NCBI GenBank assembly: GCA_038222915.1 | Contig: JBBRHH010000216.1 | Coordinates: 1 to 9,335 of the forward strand | From: JBBRHH01 sp038222915 | GTDB taxonomy: Bacteria > Planctomycetota > Phycisphaerae > Tepidisphaerales > Tepidisphaeraceae | Direction of reading: 5' to 3' | Length of the DNA stretch: 9,335 nt | Shown here: in pieces, positions 1-7,876 of the stretch | Layout of the letters: the number at the start of each line of letters is the position of its first letter | Position numbering within the stretch: the first letter of the stretch is position 1 | Program-made: the position numbers and the translations under genes | Notes under the pieces: generated by a model | Told to the model about the DNA's origin: nothing | What the model saw: only the letters and a program-made list of their open reading frames with translations | Database searches by the model: none

Positions 1-1036
1 CGCGGACGGCGTCGCGGATTTCGTTAGGCACGATGTCGTTCATATTTCCGTGAGAGTCCCAGTTGGCGCTCGAGCCCGTGTCGATCAGTTCGATGAACCG
101 CACGCCGCGCTCGACCAGCCGCCGCGCCACCAGACATTGCCAGCCAAACCCTGTCGTCGAGCCGCGCGGCAGGCCGTACATATTGTGTGTCGCGTCCGAT
201 TCCTTCGAAAGATCAAACGCCTCCGGTGCATCGTGCTGCATGCCAAACGCCGTTTCAAAACTCCGGATGCGCGCCTCCAGCGCCGGGTCGGCCGGCCGCG
301 CCGCGAGATGCTTCCGATTGGCCTCCGCCGTCATCGAAAGCTCCAGTTCCTGCAACGACAGCGTCGCCGTTCGACGCGTCATGTCGGCCACCGGCACCGG
401 ACCGGGCACCACATGCGTCCCCTGATGGCACCCCGGCAGAAAATCCGATCCCCACGTCTGTGTCCCCGCATACGGCGCTTTAGGCGCGATCACCATGAAC
501 GACGGCAGATTCCGATTCTCCGTCCCCAGCCCATAGCTCACCCAAGCGCCAATGCTCGGCCGCACAAAACTGAACGAACCCGTATGCATCCCCAGCGTGC
601 TTTCATAATGGTTCGTATGGTCCGACCGCATCGATCGAACCACACAAAGTTCGTCGGCCATCCCCCGCACACACGGAAACAAATCGCTGATCTCCGTTCC
701 GCACTTTCCACCGGGCCTGAAAGCCCAGTTGGGCCGTTTCAAAAATCGCTTGAACTCCCCCTTCTTTCCCTGCCAGTTGTCCACCGTCAGCGTACTGCCA
801 TGATCGGAAAACAACTTCGGCTTCGGGTCGAATGTGTCGACATGCGACACACCGCCGGTCATGTACAGAAAAATGACGCGCTTGGCCTTGGGCGCAAAGT
901 GAGCAGGGCGCGGCGAAAGCGGATCTGCCGCCGGAGTGTCGGCCCGTGCGATATCCGCGAGCAGCCCCGAGAGCGCGATCGCCCCAAAGCCACCTGCCGC
1001 CCGCTGCAACATCTCTCGTCGTGATGGAAAATGCAT
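1..1036 (-). CDS. DUF1501 family exported protein, Tat signal (3' end cut off by window edge)
   Basis: The minus-strand frame is open from an ATG at 1036-1034 to the left edge, giving 345 residues plus one base. The N-terminus has a twin-arginine signal: SRREMLQ at residues 5-11 (R6, R7), a hydrophobic stretch GAIALSGLLA at 18-27, and a likely cleavage site near ARA at 30-32, so export in folded form is expected. The mature part opens with RVIFLYMTGGVSHVDTFDPK at 53-72, the typical start of DUF1501 proteins, and carries WDSHGN at 326-331, a late family motif. DUF1501 proteins are usually about 450-480 residues and belong to the alkaline phosphatase/sulfatase-like fold; their biochemical role is not established. 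The gene follows the PSCyt1-DUF1553 gene by 16 bp (1037-1052) on the same strand, an arrangement common in Planctomycetota. The spacer holds only a weak ribosome-binding site (CGAAAG), so translational coupling is plausible. The family call is firm; the function is open. Confidence 0.92.
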   Translation of the reverse strand, partial: MHFPSRREMLQRAAGGFGAIALSGLLADIARADTPAADPLSPRPAHFAPKAKRVIFLYMTGGVSHVDTFDPKPKLFSDHGSTLTVDNWQGKKGEFKRFLKRPNWAFRPGGKCGTEISDLFPCVRGMADELCVVRSMRSDHTNHYESTLGMHTGSFSFVRPSIGAWVSYGLGTENRNLPSFMVIAPKAPYAGTQTWGSDFLPGCHQGTHVVPGPVPVADMTRRTATLSLQELELSMTAEANRKHLAARPADPALEARIRSFETAFGMQHDAPEAFDLSKESDATHNMYGLPRGSTTGFGWQCLVARRLVERGVRFIELIDTGSSANWDSHGNMNDIVPNEIRDAVR

Positions 1037-1052
1037 GGTTCAGCTTTCGACG

Positions 1053-3515
1053 TCATTCCACAAAAATAAACTCATTCGAGCACAGTAGGGTCCGCACATA
1101 CGCGGCCCAGGCCAATAACTCCTGCTGATCTGCCGGCACTTTGGCAAGTTGCAGTTGTTCGCGATACACCGACAGGAATGTAGTCGCCCGCGCCAGTTCC
1201 TGGCTCGAAGGCTCCCGGCCAAGTGCCATCTCCAACGCCAATCCCACCCGCCCAGTGTCATCAGACTTCGCCTGCAAAAGCTTTCGCGCCATCCCAGCCG
1301 ATTGCTCATGCACCAACGGATTGTTCATCATGAACAGCGCCTGTGTCGGCACCATCGTGACCGGCCGTTTGGCCACAGCAGTGTTCCCATCCGCCCCATC
1401 AAATACTGCTAAAAACGGATGCCGCTTAAGCCGCTGCGTCATCAGATAAACGCTGCGGCCATTGTTGTCATACACCGCCGCAAACGGCTCGTGCTGCGTG
1501 AAACCCCACGTCGACACCGGCGGAAACGGATGCGGCCCGCCCATGCTTCTATTCAATGAACCGCCCAACGCCAATATCGAATCCCGAATCTCTTCGGCAT
1601 CCAAGCGCCGTCGATTGTAATGCGATAATAGCGCATTCTCCGGATCGATCTCATGCGCTTTGCCATCAGCCTCGCAGCTCATCCGGTAAGCATTGCCAAG
1701 CATGATCATCCGGTGCATCGACTTGACCGACCAGCCACTTTCAATGAACCGAGTCGCCAGAAAATCCAGCAGTTCCGGATGCGACGGCAACCGGCCGCGC
1801 TTTCCAAAATCACTCTCAGTAGAAACCAGCCCATTTCCAAAATGGTGCTGCCAGATGCGATTCACCATCACCCGCGCCGTCAGCGGATTTTGTCGGTCAG
1901 CAATCCATCGCGCGAGCTGCAACCGCCCGCTTCCTTTTTCCTCCGCCGGAATCGGCTGCCCGCCAAGCACTTCCAGAAATCGCCGCGGCACAATTTCCCC
2001 GGGTTTACTCGGCTCGCCGCGCTTCTGGATGGGGACATCCTTACCCGGTCCATCCGTCACCCCGTACGCCACCTCATACGCGCCCTTCTCAAGCAACTTG
2101 GCACGCGTCGCCGCAAGCTCGCCCTTGGCCTTGGTCCGTTGTTCGATGATCCCCTTCAACTCCACACGCCGCGTCTCGACTTCTACCGCCGGCCTGGTTG
2201 AAGCTTCTTTCGCCTCTTTCTGCGCGGCCGCCAACTCGCCATCACAAGCTTTAAGCCCACCATCCAGCCGCGAAAGCTCCGAATCAAACGCCGCCTTCCG
2301 CTCGTTGGCCTGCGCAGCCGGCATCATCGGCTGAAAATTACTCGGGCCTTTCTTCTCCTCACTCCCCGGAAAGGCGTACACCGTGCTCCCAAAAATTCCG
2401 TAAATCGCGTAATAGTCGGCCGTGCTCACCGGATCAAACTTGTGATCGTGGCAACGCGCACAACCGAGCGACAGACCAAGAAAAGTCTGACCAACGTTGT
2501 CGATCGTGTCCTGGATCGTCAGATAGTGATAGTTCTGCGGATCAAACCCAAACCGCCTCGAAATAGCGATATAGCCCGTCGCAACTGTATTCCGCGCATA
2601 CTGGTCGGCCGAGTCAGTCTTGCCAAGCAAATCACCGGCAATCTGCTCCAGAATAAACTGGTCGTAAGGCGTATCCCGATTGAAGCTGTCGATCACATAG
2701 TTGCGATACTTGTACGCCTCGCGAACAGGATAATCCGCCGTCTCGCCGGCGGTATCCGAATAGCGAACCAGATCCAGCCAGTGCCGCCCCCAGCGCTCTC
2801 CATAAGCTGAAGTGGCAAGAAGCCGGTCAACCACCTTTTCAAACGCCGCATCCGAAGAATCAGCAAGGAACGCGTCGATCTCCGCAGTTGTCGGCGGAAG
2901 CCCAGTGAGATCAAACGTCGCCCGCCGCAACAGCGTGCGTTTACTCGCCGCAACCGCCGGAGAAACTCCCACCGCTTCCAGTCGCGCCAGAACAAACGCA
3001 TCCACCGGCGATCGAACCCATTGCGAGTTTTTCACGGCCGGCGGTTTGGAATTCTTCACCGGCTGAAATGACCAGAACGCGCGGTCTGACAGCTTTGTCT
3101 GATTGCCCGCCGCGATAGCCTGATCCTCCCCAGGCCAGGGCGCACCGGCTTTCACCCATTGTGTCAGCACTGAGATCTGTGCATCGCCAAGCTTCTTCTT
3201 TGGCGGCATCTGTACTTCACCCCGATAGCCGATCACCTTCAGCAAATCGCTGTCCTCAGGTTTATCCAGACTGATCGCCGGCCCGTTTTCGCCACCCTTG
3301 AGCAGCGCCGCCCGCGAATCCAATCGCAACGACGATTCCTGCTTCTTCTCCCCATGGCACTTGAAGCACTGCTCGACCAGCAGTGGCCGAACCTGATTCT
3401 CAAATACCGCCGCATCAAACGAAACGCCTTCTCCCCGCGCGCCAAATGAACTCAAACTGAAGCACGCCGCAAAGGCCGCCCAGCAGAAACACCGAATGGA
3501 ATAAACTCGAATCAT
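1053..3515 (-). CDS. Secreted PSCyt1-DUF1549-DUF1553 c-type cytochrome protein
   Basis: This is a planctomycete-type cytochrome c fusion protein of about 820 residues. I take ATG at 3515-3513 as the start. A TTG lies directly before it at 3518-3516, and numbering here counts that TTG as residue 1. A purine-rich stretch (GAAGAAGAAGAGG) precedes the start. Residues 1-29 form a Sec signal peptide. PSCyt1 follows with haem-binding CFKCH at 51-55 and a possible distal ligand in MPPKKKLGD at 104-112. DUF1549 spans about 168-375 and contains FDLTGLPPT at 202-210 and a second CxxCH, CARCHDHKFDP, at 353-363. A predicted coiled coil (about 403-476) links to DUF1553 (about 529-790), with NPLTARVMVNRIWQHHFG at 544-561 and PSHPELLDFLA at 578-588. 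The two CxxCH motifs suggest covalent haem and an extracytoplasmic redox role. In the family the substrate is unknown. It is the first gene of a pair with the DUF1501 gene downstream. Confidence 0.95.
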   Translation of the reverse strand: MIRVYSIRCFCWAAFAACFSLSSFGARGEGVSFDAAVFENQVRPLLVEQCFKCHGEKKQESSLRLDSRAALLKGGENGPAISLDKPEDSDLLKVIGYRGEVQMPPKKKLGDAQISVLTQWVKAGAPWPGEDQAIAAGNQTKLSDRAFWSFQPVKNSKPPAVKNSQWVRSPVDAFVLARLEAVGVSPAVAASKRTLLRRATFDLTGLPPTTAEIDAFLADSSDAAFEKVVDRLLATSAYGERWGRHWLDLVRYSDTAGETADYPVREAYKYRNYVIDSFNRDTPYDQFILEQIAGDLLGKTDSADQYARNTVATGYIAISRRFGFDPQNYHYLTIQDTIDNVGQTFLGLSLGCARCHDHKFDPVSTADYYAIYGIFGSTVYAFPGSEEKKGPSNFQPMMPAAQANERKAAFDSELSRLDGGLKACDGELAAAQKEAKEASTRPAVEVETRRVELKGIIEQRTKAKGELAATRAKLLEKGAYEVAYGVTDGPGKDVPIQKRGEPSKPGEIVPRRFLEVLGGQPIPAEEKGSGRLQLARWIADRQNPLTARVMVNRIWQHHFGNGLVSTESDFGKRGRLPSHPELLDFLATRFIESGWSVKSMHRMIMLGNAYRMSCEADGKAHEIDPENALLSHYNRRRLDAEEIRDSILALGGSLNRSMGGPHPFPPVSTWGFTQHEPFAAVYDNNGRSVYLMTQRLKRHPFLAVFDGADGNTAVAKRPVTMVPTQALFMMNNPLVHEQSAGMARKLLQAKSDDTGRVGLALEMALGREPSSQELARATTFLSVYREQLQLAKVPADQQELLAWAAYVRTLLCSNEFIFVE

Positions 3516-3800
3516 CAACCTCTTCTTCTTCGAATCACCACAGCTCTCGCCATTATCTTAACTTCAGTTCGAGCCCGTGTTGAATGCTCGCACACGCCAG
3601 AATTCCCGCACGCCCAACATCGATTGTAATCCATCTTTCCGCCAACCGCCCCCAGCCGTTCACTCAGGCGTAATTTCCACAGCCCGACACCTGCATTAGT
3701 GCCATTTCCGTTCCGAAAAGACATTATTTCCTTGTATCCCACCCACCTCGACTCTAGCCTTTCGTTGATACTGGACCTTCGCCCGACTCGAGATCAGCGG

Positions 3801-3806
3801 TATACT
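3801..3806 (+). promoter_or_regulatory. Candidate -10 box (TATACT) for the HEAT-VWA gene
   Basis: TATACT matches the sigma-70 -10 consensus at five of six positions and lies 47 bp before the ATG at 3854, a sensible leader length. At a 17-bp spacer the -35 position holds TTCGCC (3778-3783), a weak match. A better -35-like TTGATA at 3765-3770 is too far away (30 bp). This is a guess from consensus only. Confidence 0.22.
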
Positions 3807-3842
3807 GTCGAACGGGGACGCAAGACGCTGGCAAGTATCGCT

Positions 3843-3846
3843 GGAG
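3843..3846 (+). promoter_or_regulatory. Ribosome-binding site GGAG for the HEAT-VWA gene
   Basis: GGAG sits 7 bp before the ATG at 3854, an ideal Shine-Dalgarno spacing. It supports this start, which also gives a complete signal peptide. Confidence 0.6.
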
Positions 3847-3853
3847 CTTCTGT

Positions 3854-5611
3854 ATGTCCATCAGCCGTCCATTCCACCTCGTTTGCACATTACTCGTTCT
3901 CACAACACTAACAGGCCAATCGTTCGCCGCTGATCCCTCCGACACCAAGCCCGAGCCGGCCACCAAACCGGCCATGGACGTCAAGAAAATTCTCGGCTAC
4001 CTCGAAAGCGAATACAAACTTAAGCTTGTCTCCCCCGACTGGCGTGTCCGCGCCCTCGCCGTTGTCAGTCTCGCCCGCCTTCCCCAGCAACCGGTCACGG
4101 ATAAGCTCGTCCAACTCATGGACCAGGACCACGACGACGTCGTCCGACTCCTGGCCTGGCAGGCCATTCTCTCGCGCGTTGGCAACCTGAAGCCGACCGA
4201 GTTTTCCAAATGGGTCAACTCCACCTACACCATGGCCGAAAAGGGTTTGTTCCGCGGCAGCTTGCGCGTCGCCCTCATCAACGTCATGGCCACCGCCCCC
4301 GCCAACCCGCGCTCAACCAAAATCTTCGACAAGATCTTCGCCGAAACCAATTCCTGGATGCCAAACGACATTCCAGTTCTCGACGCGCTGGGACGATGCC
4401 TCGGTATCTGGCATTCCAGCGAGATCGCCGAACACCTCATCGCCGCCATGTCCATCGAAGACAATGCCACCCGTGCCGAATACATCCTCCAGCAGGCCGG
4501 GTGCCCCGTAAAGGAAAGCAAGACGCGCCTGCCTGCCGCTGCCTTTGAGCCCACAAATCCCGCTCGCAATCACGTCAGCTCCAAGCAGATGTGGAAAGCC
4601 ACCCAGGCCGACTACGCCTCCTGGCTGAACACCGAGAAAAAGGCCTCCTGGAAGGAAGTCACCAAAATCACCGGCGAAACCTGGCGCGATCTTCAGCCGC
4701 TCTATCTCGAGCCTCCCGTGCCGTTGGAAGAAGCCTCCGCCAACGAAGCCCTCTGGAGAGCCGATTTCGAACTCCCCAAAGCTGATATTAAATCCTTCGA
4801 GGTCTGCTTCGCCGTCGACGCCACCGGCTCAATGCAGGAGGTTCTCGACTGGCTCGCCCGCGACGTGCGCACCATGGCCACCGCCCTGTCAGCCTGCTCG
4901 CTCGAACCCCGCATCGGCCTCACCTTCTACCGCGACCACGATGATGACTTCGTTACCAAAAACCTTCCCTTGAGCGGCAACCTGACCGATCTGGTCAAAG
5001 CCCTGGAGACCATCGGCGCAGACGGCGGCGGCGATATTCCCGAAGCCGTCCTCGAAGGACTGCAGGATGCCATCGGCAAACACAAGTGGAGCGCCCGGAC
5101 CGGCGTCGAAAAAATCATCATCCTCGTCGGCGATGCCCCGCCCCACCAGAAAGACGTGGAAAAGTGTCTCGCACTGGCCGAAAAAGCCAAAAAAGACGGT
5201 TTCAAGATCTACGCGATCAAGGTCACCACCAACTACGGAAAAAACGATTTGGAGGATTTCGATCAGATCGCCCAGGCAGGCGGCGGCCCGTCCATCGAGA
5301 TTTCCTTTGTCCACCCCCGCGCCAACGTATTCATGGACATCAACGGAAAAGAAGTTCCGCCGCAGACTACACTCCGCCCCGAAACCCAGACCCTGGTCGC
5401 CTCCGCTCCTCCGTCGGGACATCCAGGCGAAAAAGTTCTCAGCGGAATCCTCTCCGACGCCATCCGACCCCAATACCGCGACCGCCTCGGCCCCATCGTC
5501 AAAACTCTTCTGGCCTACTCCGAACCCCCAATGCAGCCCGAAGTGCGCAAAGGTTTCCCAGCCAACACGCCGCCCACAAAAACCGGCGATCTCAAACCCC
5601 AGGGAAAATAA
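3854..5611 (+). CDS. Secreted HEAT-repeat/von Willebrand factor A domain protein
   Basis: This 585-residue protein has a Sec signal peptide (residues 1-25, cleavage near SFA/AD), so it acts outside the cytoplasm. Residues 42-110 form helical pairs resembling HEAT repeats (WRVRALAVVSLARL; DDVVRLLAWQAILSRVG), and helical sequence continues to about 215. A tryptophan-rich linker follows (246-282). The VWA domain covers about 311-495: FAVDATGSM at 319-327 gives a MIDAS metal site with D322, T324 and S326, a DxTxS variant of DxSxS. The loops GGGDIPEA (391-398) and GDAPPH (426-431) complete the pattern, as in the DATGSM/GDAPPH subgroup that includes the VWA of the Dictyostelium kinase VwkA. The C-terminal ~90 residues are proline-rich and unrecognised. 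VWA and HEAT domains both bind other proteins, so an adhesion or scaffold role is inferred; no enzyme domain is visible. The start has a good GGAG site, and larE follows after 20 bp. Confidence 0.9.
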   Translation: MSISRPFHLVCTLLVLTTLTGQSFAADPSDTKPEPATKPAMDVKKILGYLESEYKLKLVSPDWRVRALAVVSLARLPQQPVTDKLVQLMDQDHDDVVRLLAWQAILSRVGNLKPTEFSKWVNSTYTMAEKGLFRGSLRVALINVMATAPANPRSTKIFDKIFAETNSWMPNDIPVLDALGRCLGIWHSSEIAEHLIAAMSIEDNATRAEYILQQAGCPVKESKTRLPAAAFEPTNPARNHVSSKQMWKATQADYASWLNTEKKASWKEVTKITGETWRDLQPLYLEPPVPLEEASANEALWRADFELPKADIKSFEVCFAVDATGSMQEVLDWLARDVRTMATALSACSLEPRIGLTFYRDHDDDFVTKNLPLSGNLTDLVKALETIGADGGGDIPEAVLEGLQDAIGKHKWSARTGVEKIIILVGDAPPHQKDVEKCLALAEKAKKDGFKIYAIKVTTNYGKNDLEDFDQIAQAGGGPSIEISFVHPRANVFMDINGKEVPPQTTLRPETQTLVASAPPSGHPGEKVLSGILSDAIRPQYRDRLGPIVKTLLAYSEPPMQPEVRKGFPANTPPTKTGDLKPQGK

Positions 5612-5631
5612 CCGCGGGCGACGTCGCAAGC

Positions 5632-6462
5632 ATGCGCACCATTTCAAGCACAAACGTCCAGTCGGAGAATGATCTGGACCAGGTCGCGCGCCGTCTCGAC
5701 GACTGGATTGCCCAATGTCAATCTGCGCTGATCGCCTTTTCCGGCGGAGTAGATAGCGCACTGGTCTTGGCCGCCGCCCATCAACAACTGGGCTTGCGCG
5801 CTCTCGCCTGCATTGGAGTCTCACCAAGCTATCCAAAGCGCGAATTGGACGCCGCGATCGCCCTCGCCGAAGGATTGGGTGCCCGGTATCAAACCGTCGC
5901 AACCCAGGAGCATCTCAATCCGCGCTACACGGCAAATCCGGCCAATCGCTGCTACTTCTGCAAGAGCGAACTCTATGAACGCCTCTCCCTCATCGCCAAC
6001 CAGGAGTCCGCCGGCGTCATCCTCGACGGCACCAACGCCTCTGATCTGATCGATCACCGGCCCGGCCATCTCGCCGCCAGGGAGCGCGGCGTCCGATCCC
6101 CGCTGGCAGAGCTTGGAATCACCAAGACTGTAGTTCGACAATTGGCGCGTCAGATGAAATTGCCAGTCTGGGACAAGCCCGCCGCCCCCTGTCTGGCGTC
6201 GCGGATTCCGACCGGCGTCGCCGTTGTTCCCGAATTGCTTCGCCGCATCGAACTCGCCGAAGACGTCCTTGTAGGACTGGGGTTCACCGATTTCCGTGTT
6301 CGACATCACGGCGACCTAGCCCGAATCGAGTTACCCCTGTCGGACATTCCCGCGGCCATCCAGCAACAGCAAGAAATTGTCGCCGGAGTCCGCGCCGTCG
6401 GCTATCGCTTCGTAACCATCGATCTGAACGGCCTGCGCAGCGGCTCGTTGAACATCCTCTAA
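5632..6462 (+). CDS. larE: LarE-type ATP-dependent sulfur insertase (three-cysteine form)
   Basis: The protein has 276 residues, a normal LarE length. LarE is cytoplasmic; it adenylates the carboxylates of pyridinium biscarboxylate mononucleotide and inserts sulfur, a step in making the nickel-pincer nucleotide cofactor of lactate racemase (LarA) and related enzymes. The PP-loop SGGVDS is at 37-42. DGTNASD at 132-138, DHRPG at 141-145 and the C-terminal RIELPLSD (231-238) and FVTIDLNGLRSG (260-271) follow the family. PCLASRIPTG at 186-195 contains C187, equivalent to the sacrificial Cys176 of Lactobacillus plantarum LarE. NRCYFCK at 105-111 adds C107 and C110, absent from that enzyme. Three-cysteine LarEs such as that of Thermotoga maritima use a [4Fe-4S] cluster and can turn over catalytically; I infer the same here. 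The frame stays open upstream to 5086, but that stretch lies inside the VWA gene and is shadow coding. ATG 5632 lacks a clear Shine-Dalgarno site, so coupling to the upstream gene is likely. No larA, larB or larC is nearby. Confidence 0.9.
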   Translation: MRTISSTNVQSENDLDQVARRLDDWIAQCQSALIAFSGGVDSALVLAAAHQQLGLRALACIGVSPSYPKRELDAAIALAEGLGARYQTVATQEHLNPRYTANPANRCYFCKSELYERLSLIANQESAGVILDGTNASDLIDHRPGHLAARERGVRSPLAELGITKTVVRQLARQMKLPVWDKPAAPCLASRIPTGVAVVPELLRRIELAEDVLVGLGFTDFRVRHHGDLARIELPLSDIPAAIQQQQEIVAGVRAVGYRFVTIDLNGLRSGSLNIL

Positions 6463-6469
6463 CAGTCCG

Positions 6470-7861
6470 TCAGATCAACCGCCCGCCCGCACCGTAATAA
6501 GCCGCAATCACCACAAACACGGCCGCCGTCTTAATCAGGGTCATCGCAAAAATATCCCGATACGAACTCCGATGCGTCAGTCCCGTCACCGCTAACAGCG
6601 TAATCACCGCCCCATTGTGCGGCAGCGTGTCCATCCCCCCGCTCGCCATCGCCGCCACCCGGTGCAGAACCTCCATCGGAATATGCCCGGCCTTCGCGGC
6701 CTGGATAAAAGTCTCCGACATCGCCGCCAGCGCAATGCTCATCCCACCCGACGCCGATCCAGTAATCCCAGCAAGCGTCGTTACGGTGACAGCCTCATTC
6801 ACCAATGGATTCGGAATCCGCCCAAGCGCATGCGAAACCACCGCAAAACCCGGCAGCGCCGCGATGACGCCGCCAAAGCCATACTCAGACGCCGTGTTCA
6901 TCGAAGCCAGCAGCGACCCGGATATCGCGGCCTTCGACCCTTCAGCAAACCGCCCGCCAACTCTCCTCCGCCCGCAAACGATCACAAAGAGAATGCCAAC
7001 CACGAGCGCACCCTCCACGGCCCAGACGCCCGCCATTTTCACCACATCGACGCTCAGCACATGCCCGGCCGCACCGATCGCCACCGTCTTCCCCAGCCAG
7101 TGCGGAATCGCGGCCGTGAAGAATTTGTTCAAAATCGCCACGATCACCAACGGCGCAACCGCCAGCCACGGATTGGGCATCCGCTCATCAGTAAACGGTG
7201 TCGGCTCATTCAGATGCCCGGTCCCATACCCCTCCCCCGCAGCCGCCGCCTTCCGGCAACGCCGCTGCAAATACCCAAGTCCGCACGCCAGTATAAATAT
7301 GGAGCCAATCACCCCCAACCAAGGAGCGGCCCAGCTATCCGTTTTGAAAAACGTCGTCGGAATAATGTTCTGAATCTGCGGACTGCCCGGCAGCGCATCC
7401 ATCGTAAATGTAAATGATCCCAGCGCCAGCGTCCCCGGAATCAATCGCTTGGGAATATCGCTCTGGCGAAACATCTCGGCCGCGAACGGATACACGGCGA
7501 ACACCACCACAAACAGCGAGACGCCCCCATACGTCAGGATCGCACACACCAGCACGATCGAAAGAACCGCCCGCTTCCGATCCACGATGCGAATGACCGA
7601 AGAAACAATGGACTTCGAAAACCCCGCCAGCTCAATCACCTTTCCAAACAGCGCCCCCAGCATAAACACCGGAAAATAAAGCTTCACACACCCGGCCATC
7701 TTCTCCATGAAAACATCGCTGAACATCGGCAGCACCTGCGACGGCGCTGTCAGCACAACCGCCAGCAGCGCACAAACCGACGCAAACAGGATGACGCTGT
7801 ATCCCCGATAGGCGACAAACATCAACAGCACGAGCGCGGCGATAACAGCAAGAAGGCTCAT
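6470..7861 (-). CDS. GntP-family permease, probable 3-hydroxybutyrate or related hydroxy-acid transporter
   Basis: This 463-residue inner-membrane protein is nearly all hydrophobic segments (about 12), broken by one cytoplasmic-looking polar loop at about 199-230. It is a typical length for the GntP family of proton-coupled symporters for gluconate and other small hydroxy acids. Family signatures include TYGGVSLFVVVFAVYPFA at 110-127, a pore-region stretch around 155-170 (DALPGSPQIQNIIPT), EYGFGGVIAALPGF at 326-339, TGSASGGMSIA at 367-377 and ASGGMDTLPHNGAVITLLAV at 406-425. The ATG at 7861 follows the dehydrogenase stop by 15 bp, with GAGAG upstream as a modest ribosome-binding site, so it is the last gene of the operon. 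Family alone does not fix the substrate. The neighbouring 3-hydroxybutyrate dehydrogenase, and the known pairing of such permeases with that enzyme, point to 3-hydroxybutyrate. Its stop is 7 bp from the larE stop on the other strand. Confidence 0.9.
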   Translation of the reverse strand: MSLLAVIAALVLLMFVAYRGYSVILFASVCALLAVVLTAPSQVLPMFSDVFMEKMAGCVKLYFPVFMLGALFGKVIELAGFSKSIVSSVIRIVDRKRAVLSIVLVCAILTYGGVSLFVVVFAVYPFAAEMFRQSDIPKRLIPGTLALGSFTFTMDALPGSPQIQNIIPTTFFKTDSWAAPWLGVIGSIFILACGLGYLQRRCRKAAAAGEGYGTGHLNEPTPFTDERMPNPWLAVAPLVIVAILNKFFTAAIPHWLGKTVAIGAAGHVLSVDVVKMAGVWAVEGALVVGILFVIVCGRRRVGGRFAEGSKAAISGSLLASMNTASEYGFGGVIAALPGFAVVSHALGRIPNPLVNEAVTVTTLAGITGSASGGMSIALAAMSETFIQAAKAGHIPMEVLHRVAAMASGGMDTLPHNGAVITLLAVTGLTHRSSYRDIFAMTLIKTAAVFVVIAAYYGAGGRLI

Positions 7862-7876
7862 ATGCTCTCGTGAAAT

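Larger units (their letters stand above)
3516..3853. other. Divergent intergenic region between the cytochrome gene and the HEAT-VWA gene
   Basis: These 338 bp separate two genes transcribed away from each other, so both promoters should lie here. Rightward, a TATACT hexamer at 3801-3806 is the best -10-like element, with only a poor -35 match. Leftward, GATAAT (reverse strand, 3557-3552) and TACAAT (reverse strand, 3628-3623) are -10-like, again without convincing -35 partners. I see no long inverted repeat, riboswitch-like fold, tRNA or convincing small gene. The short open frames crossing the region have no recognisable content. It is noticeably richer in A and T than the flanking genes. 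Confidence 0.6.

Noticed and set aside
50..1024. A 324-residue plus-strand open frame
   Set aside because: It lies antisense to the DUF1501 gene, whose translation shows clear family motifs. The plus-strand product is Arg/His/Pro-rich with no domain, as expected from a GC-rich shadow frame.
1653..2334. Overlapping plus-strand open frames of 182 and 213 residues
   Set aside because: They are antisense to the DUF1553 region of the cytochrome gene and show no signal peptide, domain or ribosome-binding site.
3765..3806. TTGATA and TATACT read as one sigma-70 promoter
   Set aside because: The hexamers are 30 bp apart, far beyond the usual 16-19 bp. Only the TATACT was kept, as a low-confidence -10 candidate.
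5086..5631. Upstream extension of the larE frame
   Set aside because: The frame is open, but this stretch is Arg/Pro-rich, unlike any LarE N-terminus, and overlaps the real VWA coding sequence. The ATG at 5632 gives a normal family length.
4889..5902. A 337-residue minus-strand open frame
   Set aside because: It runs antisense across the VWA gene end and the larE start. Its translation changes character along its length and matches no family; both sense genes are well supported.
6615..7417. Two plus-strand open frames of 252 and 266 residues
   Set aside because: Both are antisense shadows of the GntP permease, whose transmembrane pattern and motifs are convincing.
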